64,000 nt of DNA from assembly GCA_036480375.1 (NCBI GenBank), contig JAZGGI010000024.1, positions 62,001 through 126,000 on the forward strand, given 5' to 3'. The translations under genes were made by a program, and so were the position numbers. Shown here in pieces: positions 54,537 to 63,034 of this stretch; position 1 is the first letter of the stretch, and each line of letters opens with the position of its first letter. The notes beneath the pieces are model-generated. The model saw only the letters and a list, made by a program, of their open reading frames with translations, was not told the origin of the DNA and made no database searches. Source of the stretch: Candidatus Zixiibacteriota bacterium (GTDB taxonomy: Bacteria; Zixibacteria; MSB-5A5; GN15; JAAZOE01).

Positions 54537-55967
54537 TTATGCGCACCTGGCGCGGTTCCGGCTCGTCCCCGAATTTCCGCCGCAATTCTTGATATTCCTT
54601 GAATAATCTCGGGCACGGGTAATAAATTCCCCGGCCCAATCGGGAACGCCACCGGCATGGATATGCGTATAGCACGCCAGACAATTTCTATACAATAAAC
54701 CGTCACGCCCGTTACCCAAACCGACGCCACGGCTAAGTTTCAGACAACTATCAGCATTCCGGCCATTCGAAGTTACACCGGAATAATGAAACTCGTGTCC
54801 CCGTACGACTTTGTCAACGGGGAAGAAGGGATTCGGTTTTTCGACTTTGAATTCCGTGTAACCATGCCCGACCGGCTTGACTTTCATTTCCAAATCGATT
54901 GGGAATATTCCGGCCATTAAATGCGTTTTGCCATCCCATTTAATCGAGCGGCACAGATAAATCAAGCCGCCGCATTCGGCATAAATCGGCATATTGTTCT
55001 CAACCGCCGATTTTACCGATTCCATCAGCGAATGATTCCGACACAATTTATCGGCCTGGGTTTCGGGAAACCCACCGCCGATATATAACCCGTCGATATC
55101 AGGCAGGATCGAATCAGCCAGTGATGAAATCGGAATTAGCTCGGCTCCATGATTTTCCAGAGCCTCCAGATTTTCGGGATAGTAGAAAGTAAACACAGAA
55201 TCGCTAAAGTATCCGATACGAACATCTTGTTCGACCGCCTCGGGAAGATCGTCTTCTATGATTTTCAAAGGCGGCGCGGATTTAGCGATCTCGATAAGTC
55301 TGTCAATATCAATATTCTTTTCGGCAATCTCGGATAATTTCGCGGCTGCTTCAGTCCGCGACATAAATTCTGCCGGTGGAATAAGTCCCAAATGCCGTCC
55401 GGGGATCAACTTTGAGTCGTCGCCTAATTTGGGGATAACGCCAAGAGTCGGCAAACCGCAGTATTCCTCAATCGCCTCCCTGACGATTTTCTCATGGCGG
55501 GAACCGGCGACTTTATTGAGGATTACTCCGGCAATATTGACACTGCCGTCAAAAACCTGACAGCCTTTTACCAAAGCCGCAAGAGTCCGGGTAGTTTTGG
55601 TCGCGTTTACTACCAGTACCAGCGGAGCCCGCAATAGCCTGGCAAGCTCCGCGGTACTGTGAGATCCTTTTGCGTCCTTTCCGTCGAAGAGGCCGCGATT
55701 TCCTTCAATAATGGATAAATCATACCGCTGTGCGTACCGTCCAAATGACCTGGCGACACTTTCAGGTTCGACCATCCAAGTGTCGAGATTGCGACAGGGG
55801 ATCCCGGCGCAATTCGACAACCAGGCCGAATCGATATAATCGGGACCTTTTTTAAAAGGCGCGATAGTCAACCCTCTTAAACGAGCAGCCGTAATGGTGC
55901 TCAGGCTAACTATCGTTTTTCCCGAATCGCCGGAAAGGCCTGCAATTATAAGGCGTGCGCTATTCAT
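54537..55967 (-). CDS. dsrN: DsrN, cobyrinate a,c-diamide synthase-like siroheme amidase
   Basis: The 476-residue protein is a CobB-type amidotransferase: P-loop AGLSGDSGKTIVSLST at the N-terminus, and a C-terminal glutaminase-like domain with MPIYAECGGLIYLCRS and VVRGHEFHYSG. In dsr clusters it is proposed to convert siroheme into siroamide, the cofactor of DsrAB. Its place between dsrD and the dsrL-like gene supports that. Cobalamin synthesis is unlikely because no other cob genes are near. Confidence 0.92.
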   Translation of the reverse strand: MNSARLIIAGLSGDSGKTIVSLSTITAARLRGLTIAPFKKGPDYIDSAWLSNCAGIPCRNLDTWMVEPESVARSFGRYAQRYDLSIIEGNRGLFDGKDAKGSHSTAELARLLRAPLVLVVNATKTTRTLAALVKGCQVFDGSVNIAGVILNKVAGSRHEKIVREAIEEYCGLPTLGVIPKLGDDSKLIPGRHLGLIPPAEFMSRTEAAAKLSEIAEKNIDIDRLIEIAKSAPPLKIIEDDLPEAVEQDVRIGYFSDSVFTFYYPENLEALENHGAELIPISSLADSILPDIDGLYIGGGFPETQADKLCRNHSLMESVKSAVENNMPIYAECGGLIYLCRSIKWDGKTHLMAGIFPIDLEMKVKPVGHGYTEFKVEKPNPFFPVDKVVRGHEFHYSGVTSNGRNADSCLKLSRGVGLGNGRDGLLYRNCLACYTHIHAGGVPDWAGEFITRARDYSRNIKNCGGNSGTSRNRARCA

Positions 55968-55996
55968 ACCCTTATTTCCCTACCCGGATAGGGAAA

Positions 55997-56242
55997 TTAG
56001 TCGTTTGCGGCGCTTTCCCTGTGAGGAAGTTCGATGAAACTACCACCGAAATATGTATAAACACACTTACCGGAATTGACGAGCTCTTTAATAGCCCCTT
56101 TACACAGCTTCTTATCGGCCTCATCGCCATAAAGTTCCCGCATGGCTTTTATCAGATCCGTCGGTTTTAGTTTCTTGATGCCTTGCGCATCTGTTACCAT
56201 GTTTAACATGGCTTCCGCGATTTCTTCAACAGTCTTGGCCAT
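55997..56242 (-). CDS. dsrD: DsrD, activator of DsrAB
   Basis: The 81-residue protein has the winged-helix pattern of DsrD: VEEIAEAMLNMVTDAQG, LKPTDLIKAMRELYGDEAD, then YTYFGGSFIELPHRE. It has been shown to stimulate DsrAB activity. dsrD is almost confined to reductive-type Dsr clusters, so its presence argues for sulfite reduction. It lies nine bases after dsrB. Confidence 0.94.
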   Translation of the reverse strand: MAKTVEEIAEAMLNMVTDAQGIKKLKPTDLIKAMRELYGDEADKKLCKGAIKELVNSGKCVYTYFGGSFIELPHRESAAND

Positions 56243-56251
56243 GTTCGATCC

Positions 56252-57322
56252 TTAATATGTTAAATGTGTAGAACGCTTAAATGTCAATCCCGCGTACTTA
56301 AAGTCATCGATATGTTCTTTCTGGAACTTGATGCCGGTCATGCGGAAGAATTTCGGCCAGCCGATACGTTCAATCCACTCGCCCATGCGTTCATATTTAT
56401 TGGCATTGGCCGCCCACAGTTCAACAATCTTCTTGATGGCATCGGTAGTCTCAGGCCAGCGAGGCGGATTATTGGGTATGAACGGTATTGCCAGCTTCGA
56501 GAACATCGGTTCATGGCGGGCATTGGATACCTTGCCGCCAACCCAAATCGAAATACCGTCGTTGAGTGGGTCGTTCATCGGCATCGCCGGACAGACAGTG
56601 TAGCAGTTGGCGCAAAACATACACCGGTCTTCGATTACTTCAACCGAAGGATGTCCATCGACCGTAGCCGGACGAATCGCCGCGGTCGGGCAGGAAGCGC
56701 TGACACTCGGGATTTCACACATCTTTTTCACTTTGGTATGATCAATTCTCGGCGGACGACGGTGAATTCCGAGAATCGCGATATCCGAACAGTGAACCGC
56801 GCCGCACATATTCAAACAACAAGCCAGAGCGATGCGCAATTTGCCCGGAAGTTTCATGGTTTCAAAGTATTCATGCAAATCATCCATCACGGCCTTGACA
56901 ACACCCGAAGCATCGGTCGCAGCCGAATGACAGTGTATCCAGCCCTGAGTATGAACAATGCTGGAAATGGAATTGCCAATCCCGCCAACCATGTGACCCA
57001 GACCCTTTACGTCGGCAATCAACGGGTCAATGTTTTCTTCCCTGGTCAAAAGAAATTCAACATTATGACGACTGGTGAAACGAAGATATCCGTCGCAATA
57101 CTTTTCCGCCAGATCGGCGTAATTGCGAATCTTTTCGGTGCTTACCAACCGTGGCGAGCCGACGCGTACTGTGAATAACTTGTCGCCAGTCTCAGAAACA
57201 TGTACCATTACGCCCGGCTTCAAAACTTCATGATAAAGCCACTTACCGTAATTTTCCTTAATAATCGGCGGCAAAAACTTATCATATTTTGGCGGGCCAA
57301 TATCTGTTAATCTTTCAGCCAT
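56252..57322 (-). CDS. dsrB: Dissimilatory sulfite reductase beta subunit
   Basis: The 356-residue protein carries the sulfite-reductase siroheme-cluster region ([16 protein letters not shown]) and a ferredoxin insert ([15 protein letters not shown]). With DsrA it reduces sulfite to the DsrC-bound trisulfide. Length is typical. The gene is 58 bases downstream of dsrA and 9 before dsrD. Confidence 0.97.
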   Translation of the reverse strand: MAERLTDIGPPKYDKFLPPIIKENYGKWLYHEVLKPGVMVHVSETGDKLFTVRVGSPRLVSTEKIRNYADLAEKYCDGYLRFTSRHNVEFLLTREENIDPLIADVKGLGHMVGGIGNSISSIVHTQGWIHCHSAATDASGVVKAVMDDLHEYFETMKLPGKLRIALACCLNMCGAVHCSDIAILGIHRRPPRIDHTKVKKMCEIPSVSASCPTAAIRPATVDGHPSVEVIEDRCMFCANCYTVCPAMPMNDPLNDGISIWVGGKVSNARHEPMFSKLAIPFIPNNPPRWPETTDAIKKIVELWAANANKYERMGEWIERIGWPKFFRMTGIKFQKEHIDDFKYAGLTFKRSTHLTY

Positions 57323-57380
57323 TTTTCAAAACCTCTATATTCGAAAGGTTAAAGTCTTGTTTACGTGTGGTGTTGAGCAA

Positions 57381-58589
57381 TTATTCCTCACCCTCGTCAC
57401 CATCATCTTCTTCATAATATTCTTCATAAAAGACATATGGATTTTCGCGCGGATGAGCGACCATTTCCGGAAGTGGCTCAAGTCCGATCTCCTCAAGGAA
57501 ATTGCCCATACCAACACGCTGGATGAATTCACCAATTCGCTCACGAGCCTTACCTTCTTCACACCATAGGTCGTGCATAGTTTCAACCAGGTCTTTCAAG
57601 TCTTCGTAGGGCGGTTCAGGTTTCCAGAATGGAATTAACACCGACGATAATAAAGCGCCTTCGACAATCGGTGCCTTGGAACCGAGAAGAACACAGGCGC
57701 CACGGTCTTTTCCGGGACGCAGGGCTTTGGGCATGACATTGATGCAGTGCATGCACCTGACGCAGTATTCGTTTTCAATCTTCAACTCGTTGCCATCCCA
57801 ATCCATACATTTACCGGGGCAGTTGCCAGCGACATCGCGCTGAATATTCAACCCGTTATCGGCATACTTCTTGACTTCGTCCTGATTCATCTGGATGTCG
57901 TCGCGCCAGGTGCCGATGATGGACATATCGGCGCGGGCTATCGAGGCAACGCAGTCATTAGGACAACCGGACATTTTGAATTTGAACTTGTACGGAAACG
58001 CTGGTCGATGTAGTTCGTCCTGATAATGCATGGTCAAGTCATAAGTTAACGCCAGCGTGTCATAACAGGCCCACTCGCAGCGAGCCGGACCGCAACAACA
58101 ACTCGGCGTACGGACGTCAGAACCGGAACCGCCAAGGTCAAACCCGGCTTTGGTCAAATCTTCAAAAACCGGTTCCAGCGCATCCGTGCGACAACCCAGA
58201 AAAACAATGTCACCGGTCGAACCGTGCATGTTGGTCAAACCGGAACCATGTTTGTCCCAAATATCGCATAGCGTGCGCAGAGCGTCAGCGGTGTAGAACC
58301 AGCCCGACGGCTGATTGATTCGAATTGTGTGGAAATGAGAAATGCCTGGAAATTCCTCCGGCATGTCGGAATAACGGCCGATGACGCCGCCGCCGTATCC
58401 CATAACGCCGACGATTCCGCCATGTTTCCAATGGCCGATTTTCTCATTGTAGGACAGTTCTAAAACTCCGAGCAGGTCGCGGGCCATAGGGCTGTTTTTG
58501 GCAGCCATCTTGATCTCTTTTACAAAACTAGGCCAGGGCCCCTTCTCGAGTTCGTCCAATTTTGGGGTGTTGGGGATTTGATCCGCCAT
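57381..58589 (-). CDS. dsrA: Dissimilatory sulfite reductase alpha subunit
   Basis: The 402-residue protein has the conserved siroheme/[4Fe-4S] motifs [16 protein letters not shown] and [13 protein letters not shown], and a ferredoxin insert ([20 protein letters not shown]). The last 15 residues form an unusually acidic tail. Start ATG has AAGGAG five bases before. It heads the unit dsrA-B-D-N-L-C-RsbRD-M-K-J-O-P; two CRP/FNR-like sites lie upstream. The reductive or oxidative clade can only be judged by a tree. Confidence 0.97.
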   Translation of the reverse strand: MADQIPNTPKLDELEKGPWPSFVKEIKMAAKNSPMARDLLGVLELSYNEKIGHWKHGGIVGVMGYGGGVIGRYSDMPEEFPGISHFHTIRINQPSGWFYTADALRTLCDIWDKHGSGLTNMHGSTGDIVFLGCRTDALEPVFEDLTKAGFDLGGSGSDVRTPSCCCGPARCEWACYDTLALTYDLTMHYQDELHRPAFPYKFKFKMSGCPNDCVASIARADMSIIGTWRDDIQMNQDEVKKYADNGLNIQRDVAGNCPGKCMDWDGNELKIENEYCVRCMHCINVMPKALRPGKDRGACVLLGSKAPIVEGALLSSVLIPFWKPEPPYEDLKDLVETMHDLWCEEGKARERIGEFIQRVGMGNFLEEIGLEPLPEMVAHPRENPYVFYEEYYEEDDGDEGEE

Positions 58590-58670
58590 TATGACTCCTT
58601 ATCTACTTATGTTATTGGACAGTATAAAAAAGTTTCTATTTCCCACCCATAATTTCCTCAAATCCGAGAT

Positions 58671-58686
58671 TGTGCTTTTTTTCACA
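58671..58686 (-). promoter_or_regulatory. HcpR-like operator of dsrA, proximal
   Basis: TGTGC-N6-TCACA in a longer ATTGTG...CACAAT palindrome, about 65 bases before the expected start of transcription. One base departs from the exact site of sat. Confidence 0.55.
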
Positions 58687-58787
58687 ATATCGGACATTTT
58701 TATCCAAAACAGGACAAAAAAACTAAAAATTAACTTTTCTTCATCAAACAATATAACCCAAATCCGGCCAGCAAGTCAAGCAGATTT

Positions 58788-58803
58788 TGTGAAATATTTC
58801 ATT
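58788..58803 (-). promoter_or_regulatory. Possible HcpR-like operator of dsrA, distal
   Basis: TGTGA-N6-TCATT, left half exact. It is 117 bases further upstream of dsrA than the proximal site. Confidence 0.35.
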
Positions 58804-59003
58804 ATCTTTAAAAATGATCAGGCCACCGAAATTATTAATTTTATAGCCGCATGGCTATTATAAGACGTTATTAATCATTGTATTATGAAAAATATGGGAG
58901 TTTTTTGCCGACCTTTATTTGAGTCTTGAAATTCCAACAAAAATCAAAAAGATGGTATAATTATTTATGGCTCGCTTTTATCCGCAAATCCGCATATTGA
59001 AAA

Positions 59004-59033
59004 TCGCCCTCCAAAGAATTTTCGAAGGGCGAA
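59004..59033 (-). terminator. Terminator of qmoAB
   Basis: TCGCCCTTCGAAAA pairs with TTTGGAGGGCGA around a short loop (two mismatches), followed on the minus strand by TTTTCAATAT. It is 36 bases past the qmoB stop. Confidence 0.7.
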
Positions 59034-59068
59034 AAGAAATGTGACTCTTTATAGTCCTGGTTTGCCAA

Positions 59069-61321
59069 TTACATGCCTTTATATGGATTGGGACCAACCT
59101 CTTCCATAGTCTCCAAAAAGTCATCAAATATTTTTGGAATCTTATGATAATCGGAAAGAGCCAGCTCATGAATTTGAACGCGGTCTTCTTCGAGCACCAA
59201 TTGTTGAAGTTTCTCGCGGACATTCTCCATTCGGGTATTGGCCAGTTCGCTGCCGCGGATAAAGTGACATTGATAATCATCACCGCGCCGACAGCCAATC
59301 AGCAAAACGCCGTCGAAACCGACCGACAGGGCGTCACCGACCCAGACGGAATTCATCGAACCCAGGCACCGCAGAGGAATAATGCGCACCATGGCGTTGT
59401 ATTGCAAACGTTTCAGCCCCGCCAAATCAATAGACGGTATGGCGTCATTTTCGCACACGAAGGCGAGAATACGCGGTTTTTCTTCAAATTCATCGGGAAT
59501 AAAAACCGACTTAATCATCGATGAAATCATATGAACGGTGTAATTCTTAAATGAAATTATTCGTTCCGGGCAAGCCCCCAAACAAATTCCACACCGCCGA
59601 CAACGAAACGGATTGGGTTTCGGCGTTCCCTTTTCATCTTCATCCAGCGTTCCAAATGGACACTCTTCCGTACACCGCTTACATTGAGTACATTTCTGGA
59701 GATTGAAATCCGGGTATGTTATATCGCCCGAACGAGGATGAACCCCACGACCTTCAGCGATAGCATTGACTGCCTGAATCGATTTCATCGCCGCGCCATA
59801 AGCGTCATTAATCGATGAACCGAAATCCATCGGCGCCCGAACCCCTCCGGCCGCATAGATTGCAGTTCTTCTCGTTTCATATGGGAAACAGATAAAATGC
59901 GAATCCGGAAAACCGTACTTAAGCGTCGGTAAATCGGTACCCTGACGATAAGTCAGGTTAATGATCTTCGCGCCCTCTTCAGCTCCCGCGGCTTCTTTCT
60001 TTCCATCAGCCGTCTCGCCTTCGGCAGGTTTTTCCTCACCCTCGGACCCTTCCGCGGCTTCGCCTTCAACAACCGGCGCAACTTCATCAACTTTAGTCGT
60101 CGGTACCATGCCTGTCGCGAGAACCACCATATCAGCATTAACCCGAATGTTCTCGCCCAGCAGAGTCTCCTCGACATCAATCTGAATCTGTCCGTTTTCT
60201 GATTTAACCTGAGCGATTTCGCCTTTGGTCAGGAAAATCCCGTCGTCGTTTTGAGCATGAGCATAAAACATCTCAAACTGAGCCGGCGACCGGACATCCT
60301 TATATATCACGTACACTTTAGCATCCGGATACATCTCGCGCACATACATCGCCTGCTTCAACGACACCCGGCAGCAAACCGCCGAACAATAGGGGAGATG
60401 TTCCTGGTCGCGCGACCCGGCGCACTGAATAAATGCGACACTCTCAACCGGCTTTCCATCCGACGGCCGGTTGATCGCCCCCTGCGAGACCATCTCTTCC
60501 ATCCGGATATTAGTCACAATATCCGGCGATGAGCCATACCCGAGATGGGTCAGCTTTTTCGCCTCGTATGGTTTCCAGCCGGTGGCCAGAATAATCGATC
60601 CGGTCTTCAACTGCCCGCCGCCATTACCGTTATTGAGATCGACTTCAAACATCCCCGGCTGTCCCGATGTTTTGGCGATAGTCGTTCCGAGATGAATATC
60701 GATATTCTCATGCGCCTTGACATCGCTGATGAGCTGTTTATATCCGGAATCCTCGAGCTGCCGATAAGGCGGATTTTTCGGAAAAACTTTTTTGAATTTC
60801 GTCGCCCAGCCGCCCAATTTATCTTCTTTTTCGACCAGTGTCACTTTATGTCCGGCATCGGCCGCCGCGCGAGCCGCCGTCATTCCGGTAATGCCGCCGC
60901 CGATAACAAGGATATCTTTGGAGGTATCGTCCGTGAATGGTTCGGGCACTTCCGCGACTTTCATCGCCGCCACGCCCATCCGAACCTGATCCTCGCCAAG
61001 CATCTGCGTATCTTCATCATTGGGCTTTTGACACCAGGCCACCTGTTCGCGCAAATTAGCCCGATGCGTCAATTTATCCGGTCCAAAATCAAACAGTTCC
61101 GGAAACACCCGCGGAGAACAGGCGCCGACAACGACACGATTCAATTCTTCGTTCTTGATTTCATCGCGAATAAGCTGAACACCTTCCGGGCTGCACAGGT
61201 AATCATGGTCTTTGCATACCGCCGCGCCCTGCTCGGTTCCGGCCCCAAGGATTTTCTCAACATCGAGGGATTTGCCGATGTCACAACCTTTACAAACGAA
61301 AACTCCGATCTTTGCTTCCAT
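59069..61321 (-). CDS. qmoB: Quinone-interacting membrane-bound oxidoreductase subunit B
   Basis: The 750-residue protein is HdrA-like plus MvhD-like. An N-terminal Cys-rich part (VFVCKGCDIG) is followed by a FAD site (LVIGGGITGMTAARAAA), two [4Fe-4S] sets (CTQCKRCTEECPFG and CRRCGICLGACPERI) and a C-terminal MvhD domain (FVCENDAIPSIDLAGL, IPLRCLGSMNSVWV). Residues about 412-450 are a Glu/Ala/Gly/Lys-rich low-complexity loop. QmoB with QmoA passes electrons to AprAB. It lies three bases after qmoA. Confidence 0.94.
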   Translation of the reverse strand: MEAKIGVFVCKGCDIGKSLDVEKILGAGTEQGAAVCKDHDYLCSPEGVQLIRDEIKNEELNRVVVGACSPRVFPELFDFGPDKLTHRANLREQVAWCQKPNDEDTQMLGEDQVRMGVAAMKVAEVPEPFTDDTSKDILVIGGGITGMTAARAAADAGHKVTLVEKEDKLGGWATKFKKVFPKNPPYRQLEDSGYKQLISDVKAHENIDIHLGTTIAKTSGQPGMFEVDLNNGNGGGQLKTGSIILATGWKPYEAKKLTHLGYGSSPDIVTNIRMEEMVSQGAINRPSDGKPVESVAFIQCAGSRDQEHLPYCSAVCCRVSLKQAMYVREMYPDAKVYVIYKDVRSPAQFEMFYAHAQNDDGIFLTKGEIAQVKSENGQIQIDVEETLLGENIRVNADMVVLATGMVPTTKVDEVAPVVEGEAAEGSEGEEKPAEGETADGKKEAAGAEEGAKIINLTYRQGTDLPTLKYGFPDSHFICFPYETRRTAIYAAGGVRAPMDFGSSINDAYGAAMKSIQAVNAIAEGRGVHPRSGDITYPDFNLQKCTQCKRCTEECPFGTLDEDEKGTPKPNPFRCRRCGICLGACPERIISFKNYTVHMISSMIKSVFIPDEFEEKPRILAFVCENDAIPSIDLAGLKRLQYNAMVRIIPLRCLGSMNSVWVGDALSVGFDGVLLIGCRRGDDYQCHFIRGSELANTRMENVREKLQQLVLEEDRVQIHELALSDYHKIPKIFDDFLETMEEVGPNPYKGM

Positions 61322-61324
61322 GGC

Positions 61325-62602
61325 CTATCTCCTCACCCCGCATGTTAGAGCTTTCAGGGCCGCTCCGGTCGCGTCCATGTTGGCTCCGGATACATCATAA
61401 GGACGGCTGGCGACTCCGGCGCCATATATGCCGTTATCATTATCCGGGGCGATAAATCCAAAATCATCGAGCCTGGTATCCAGAGGAGGCGGGTTATCGA
61501 CTGCGTTGGGAACCATGCCGGTCGCCAAAATCGCCATCTCAACTTCCGTTCGAGTTATCTTTCCTGTTAGTGTATTTTCCGCTTCCAGAATCACATTTCC
61601 ATTTTCCGGATTTTCGGTAACCTTGCCGACCTTGCCGCGATGGAAATACATTTTTTCGTCTTCCTGCATCTTAAAATAGAAATCCTCGAGCCGTCCCGGG
61701 GAGCGAACATCGATATAAAACAGGTGAATATCGGCCTCAGGATATTGCTCGCGCACATAAGTCGCCTGTTTCATCGAAGCCATACAGCAGATAGCCGAGC
61801 AGTAGGGGAGATGATTCTCATCGCGCGATCCGGCGCATTGCACAAACCCGATCGTCTTGATTTCCTTGCCATCCGACGGACGCACGATTTTTCCCTCGGT
61901 CGGGCCGTTCGGCACGGCCAACCGTTCCATCATAACGTTGGTCAAAACATTTTTTACTTTGCCAAATCCGAGATTATCAATTTTTGTCGCATCATACGGC
62001 TTCCATCCGGTCGCCCAAACGATTCCGCCGACTTCGGCCGTAACCGTTTTCTCCTTCATATCCAGATCAATCGCGCCGTACTCGCACGCCTCGGCGACCT
62101 TTTTCATCCGGTCGTCCGAAGCGTACTCGGGGTCAACAACGTGGCGCGGGGGATAGGCCAGCATATGCGGTTGATAAATCGCCTTGGTCTTCGACATGCC
62201 GTGATTAAATTCGTCATCCCGTTCGATTTCGCAAACTTTTTCGCATTCGCCGCATGAGGTGCACTTTGCGTTGACAAAGCGAGGATTGAGTTTGATAGTG
62301 ACCGTCAATTTACCGGGCTGTCCGGAAATATCTTCAATATCGGCCAGCGTCAACACTCGAATATTGTTACTGGCGCGAATTCGTTTGAGATTTATTTCGA
62401 TTCCGCAGGTGGGTGGGCACAGCTTGGGAAAATACTGATTCATCGCCGCCACTCGTCCTCCCAGCGTCGGTGATTTTTCCACAAGAATGACCTGCTTTCC
62501 CGTTTCGGCCGTTTCGATGGCGCTGGTAATGCCGGCGATACCTCCACCGACAACCATGACATCGGCCGCGAGTTGATTTTCGACAGGCTTAATCTCTGCC
62601 AT
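61325..62602 (-). CDS. qmoA: Quinone-interacting membrane-bound oxidoreductase subunit A
   Basis: The 425-residue HdrA-like flavoprotein has VMVVGGGIAGITSAIETAE at the N-terminus, KLCPPTCGIEINLKRI, a [4Fe-4S]-type CTSCGECEKVCEIERDD, and VQCAGSRDENHLPYCSAICC, typical of QmoA. It binds FAD and shares electrons with QmoB and QmoC. Its ATG has AAGGAG. It heads qmoA-qmoB; qmoC is elsewhere. Confidence 0.95.
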   Translation of the reverse strand: MAEIKPVENQLAADVMVVGGGIAGITSAIETAETGKQVILVEKSPTLGGRVAAMNQYFPKLCPPTCGIEINLKRIRASNNIRVLTLADIEDISGQPGKLTVTIKLNPRFVNAKCTSCGECEKVCEIERDDEFNHGMSKTKAIYQPHMLAYPPRHVVDPEYASDDRMKKVAEACEYGAIDLDMKEKTVTAEVGGIVWATGWKPYDATKIDNLGFGKVKNVLTNVMMERLAVPNGPTEGKIVRPSDGKEIKTIGFVQCAGSRDENHLPYCSAICCMASMKQATYVREQYPEADIHLFYIDVRSPGRLEDFYFKMQEDEKMYFHRGKVGKVTENPENGNVILEAENTLTGKITRTEVEMAILATGMVPNAVDNPPPLDTRLDDFGFIAPDNDNGIYGAGVASRPYDVSGANMDATGAALKALTCGVRR

Positions 62603-62654
62603 AGGCTACTCCTTGGTCTTGGCCCAAGATGTTGGGTCGCTGTACGTTACAGAC

Positions 62655-62688
62655 ATTATATTCAATCGAGATTGTGAAATTTTTAACA
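62655..62688 (-). promoter_or_regulatory. qmoA promoter with HcpR-like site
   Basis: On the plus strand TTGTGA-N6-TAACAA has its core at 62673-62688; a minus-strand TATAAT is at 62660-62655. The site lies over the -35 area, closer than in qmoC. The same TAACAA half-site is in both qmo promoters. Confidence 0.5.
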
Positions 62689-62861
62689 AACCCATACAAA
62701 AAAAATCGGCTAAATCGCGTTTACCCTTAATATCCTTTTACAACCTGCCAATAAAAAAAGTTTTTCCCACTTTGTCAAGCAATTTGAAAGAGGCTTAATA
62801 GACAGATAAATCTTTTATTTTCAATTGTAGAGAAGAGGCAAGCCCTAACAATCTTTTGTAG

Positions 62862-62909
62862 GTCGAAACCCTTGCCGAAGGTCCTGAGCGCAGCGAAGGA
62901 GGTTTCGAC
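62862..62909. repeat. Dyad repeat with inner CCTGAGCGCAGCGAAGG
   Basis: Outer arms GTCGAAACC / GGTTTCGAC enclose a middle with CCTGAGCGCAGCGAAGG. It resembles a widely scattered intergenic repeat type. One copy only is in the window. Confidence 0.6.
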
Positions 62910-63034
62910 AATTAACAGAAGGTTAGGTGTCTACATTATGCTACCTCAAGATAAAGAGGTTGATTTCCAATACATTTCCGTTGACAATTATGAACCGCCT
63001 TATATATTATATCTAATACTTACCAGGAGAAAAA

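Larger units (their letters stand above)
58590..59068. other. Intergenic region between qmoB and dsrA
   Basis: No gene seen in this 479-base stretch. It carries the qmoB terminator at its right side, and on the dsrA side two HcpR-like palindromes and a -10-like TATACT (58626-58621, minus strand) about 40 bases before the dsrA start. No good -35 was seen, which suits an activated promoter. Confidence 0.6.
62603..63034. other. Intergenic region between qmoA and the partial surface-protein gene
   Basis: This 432-base stretch has the qmoA promoter side with a regulatory site, a dyad repeat at 62862-62909, and an AT-rich run before the next gene. No gene seen. Confidence 0.5.

Noticed and set aside
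54537-55967. Cobalamin pathway gene cobB
   Set aside because: No other cobalamin genes lie in the window; position in dsr indicates DsrN.
60545-61348. A 267-codon open frame opposite qmoB
   Set aside because: It is antisense to a certain gene, has no family-like pattern and no ribosome site.
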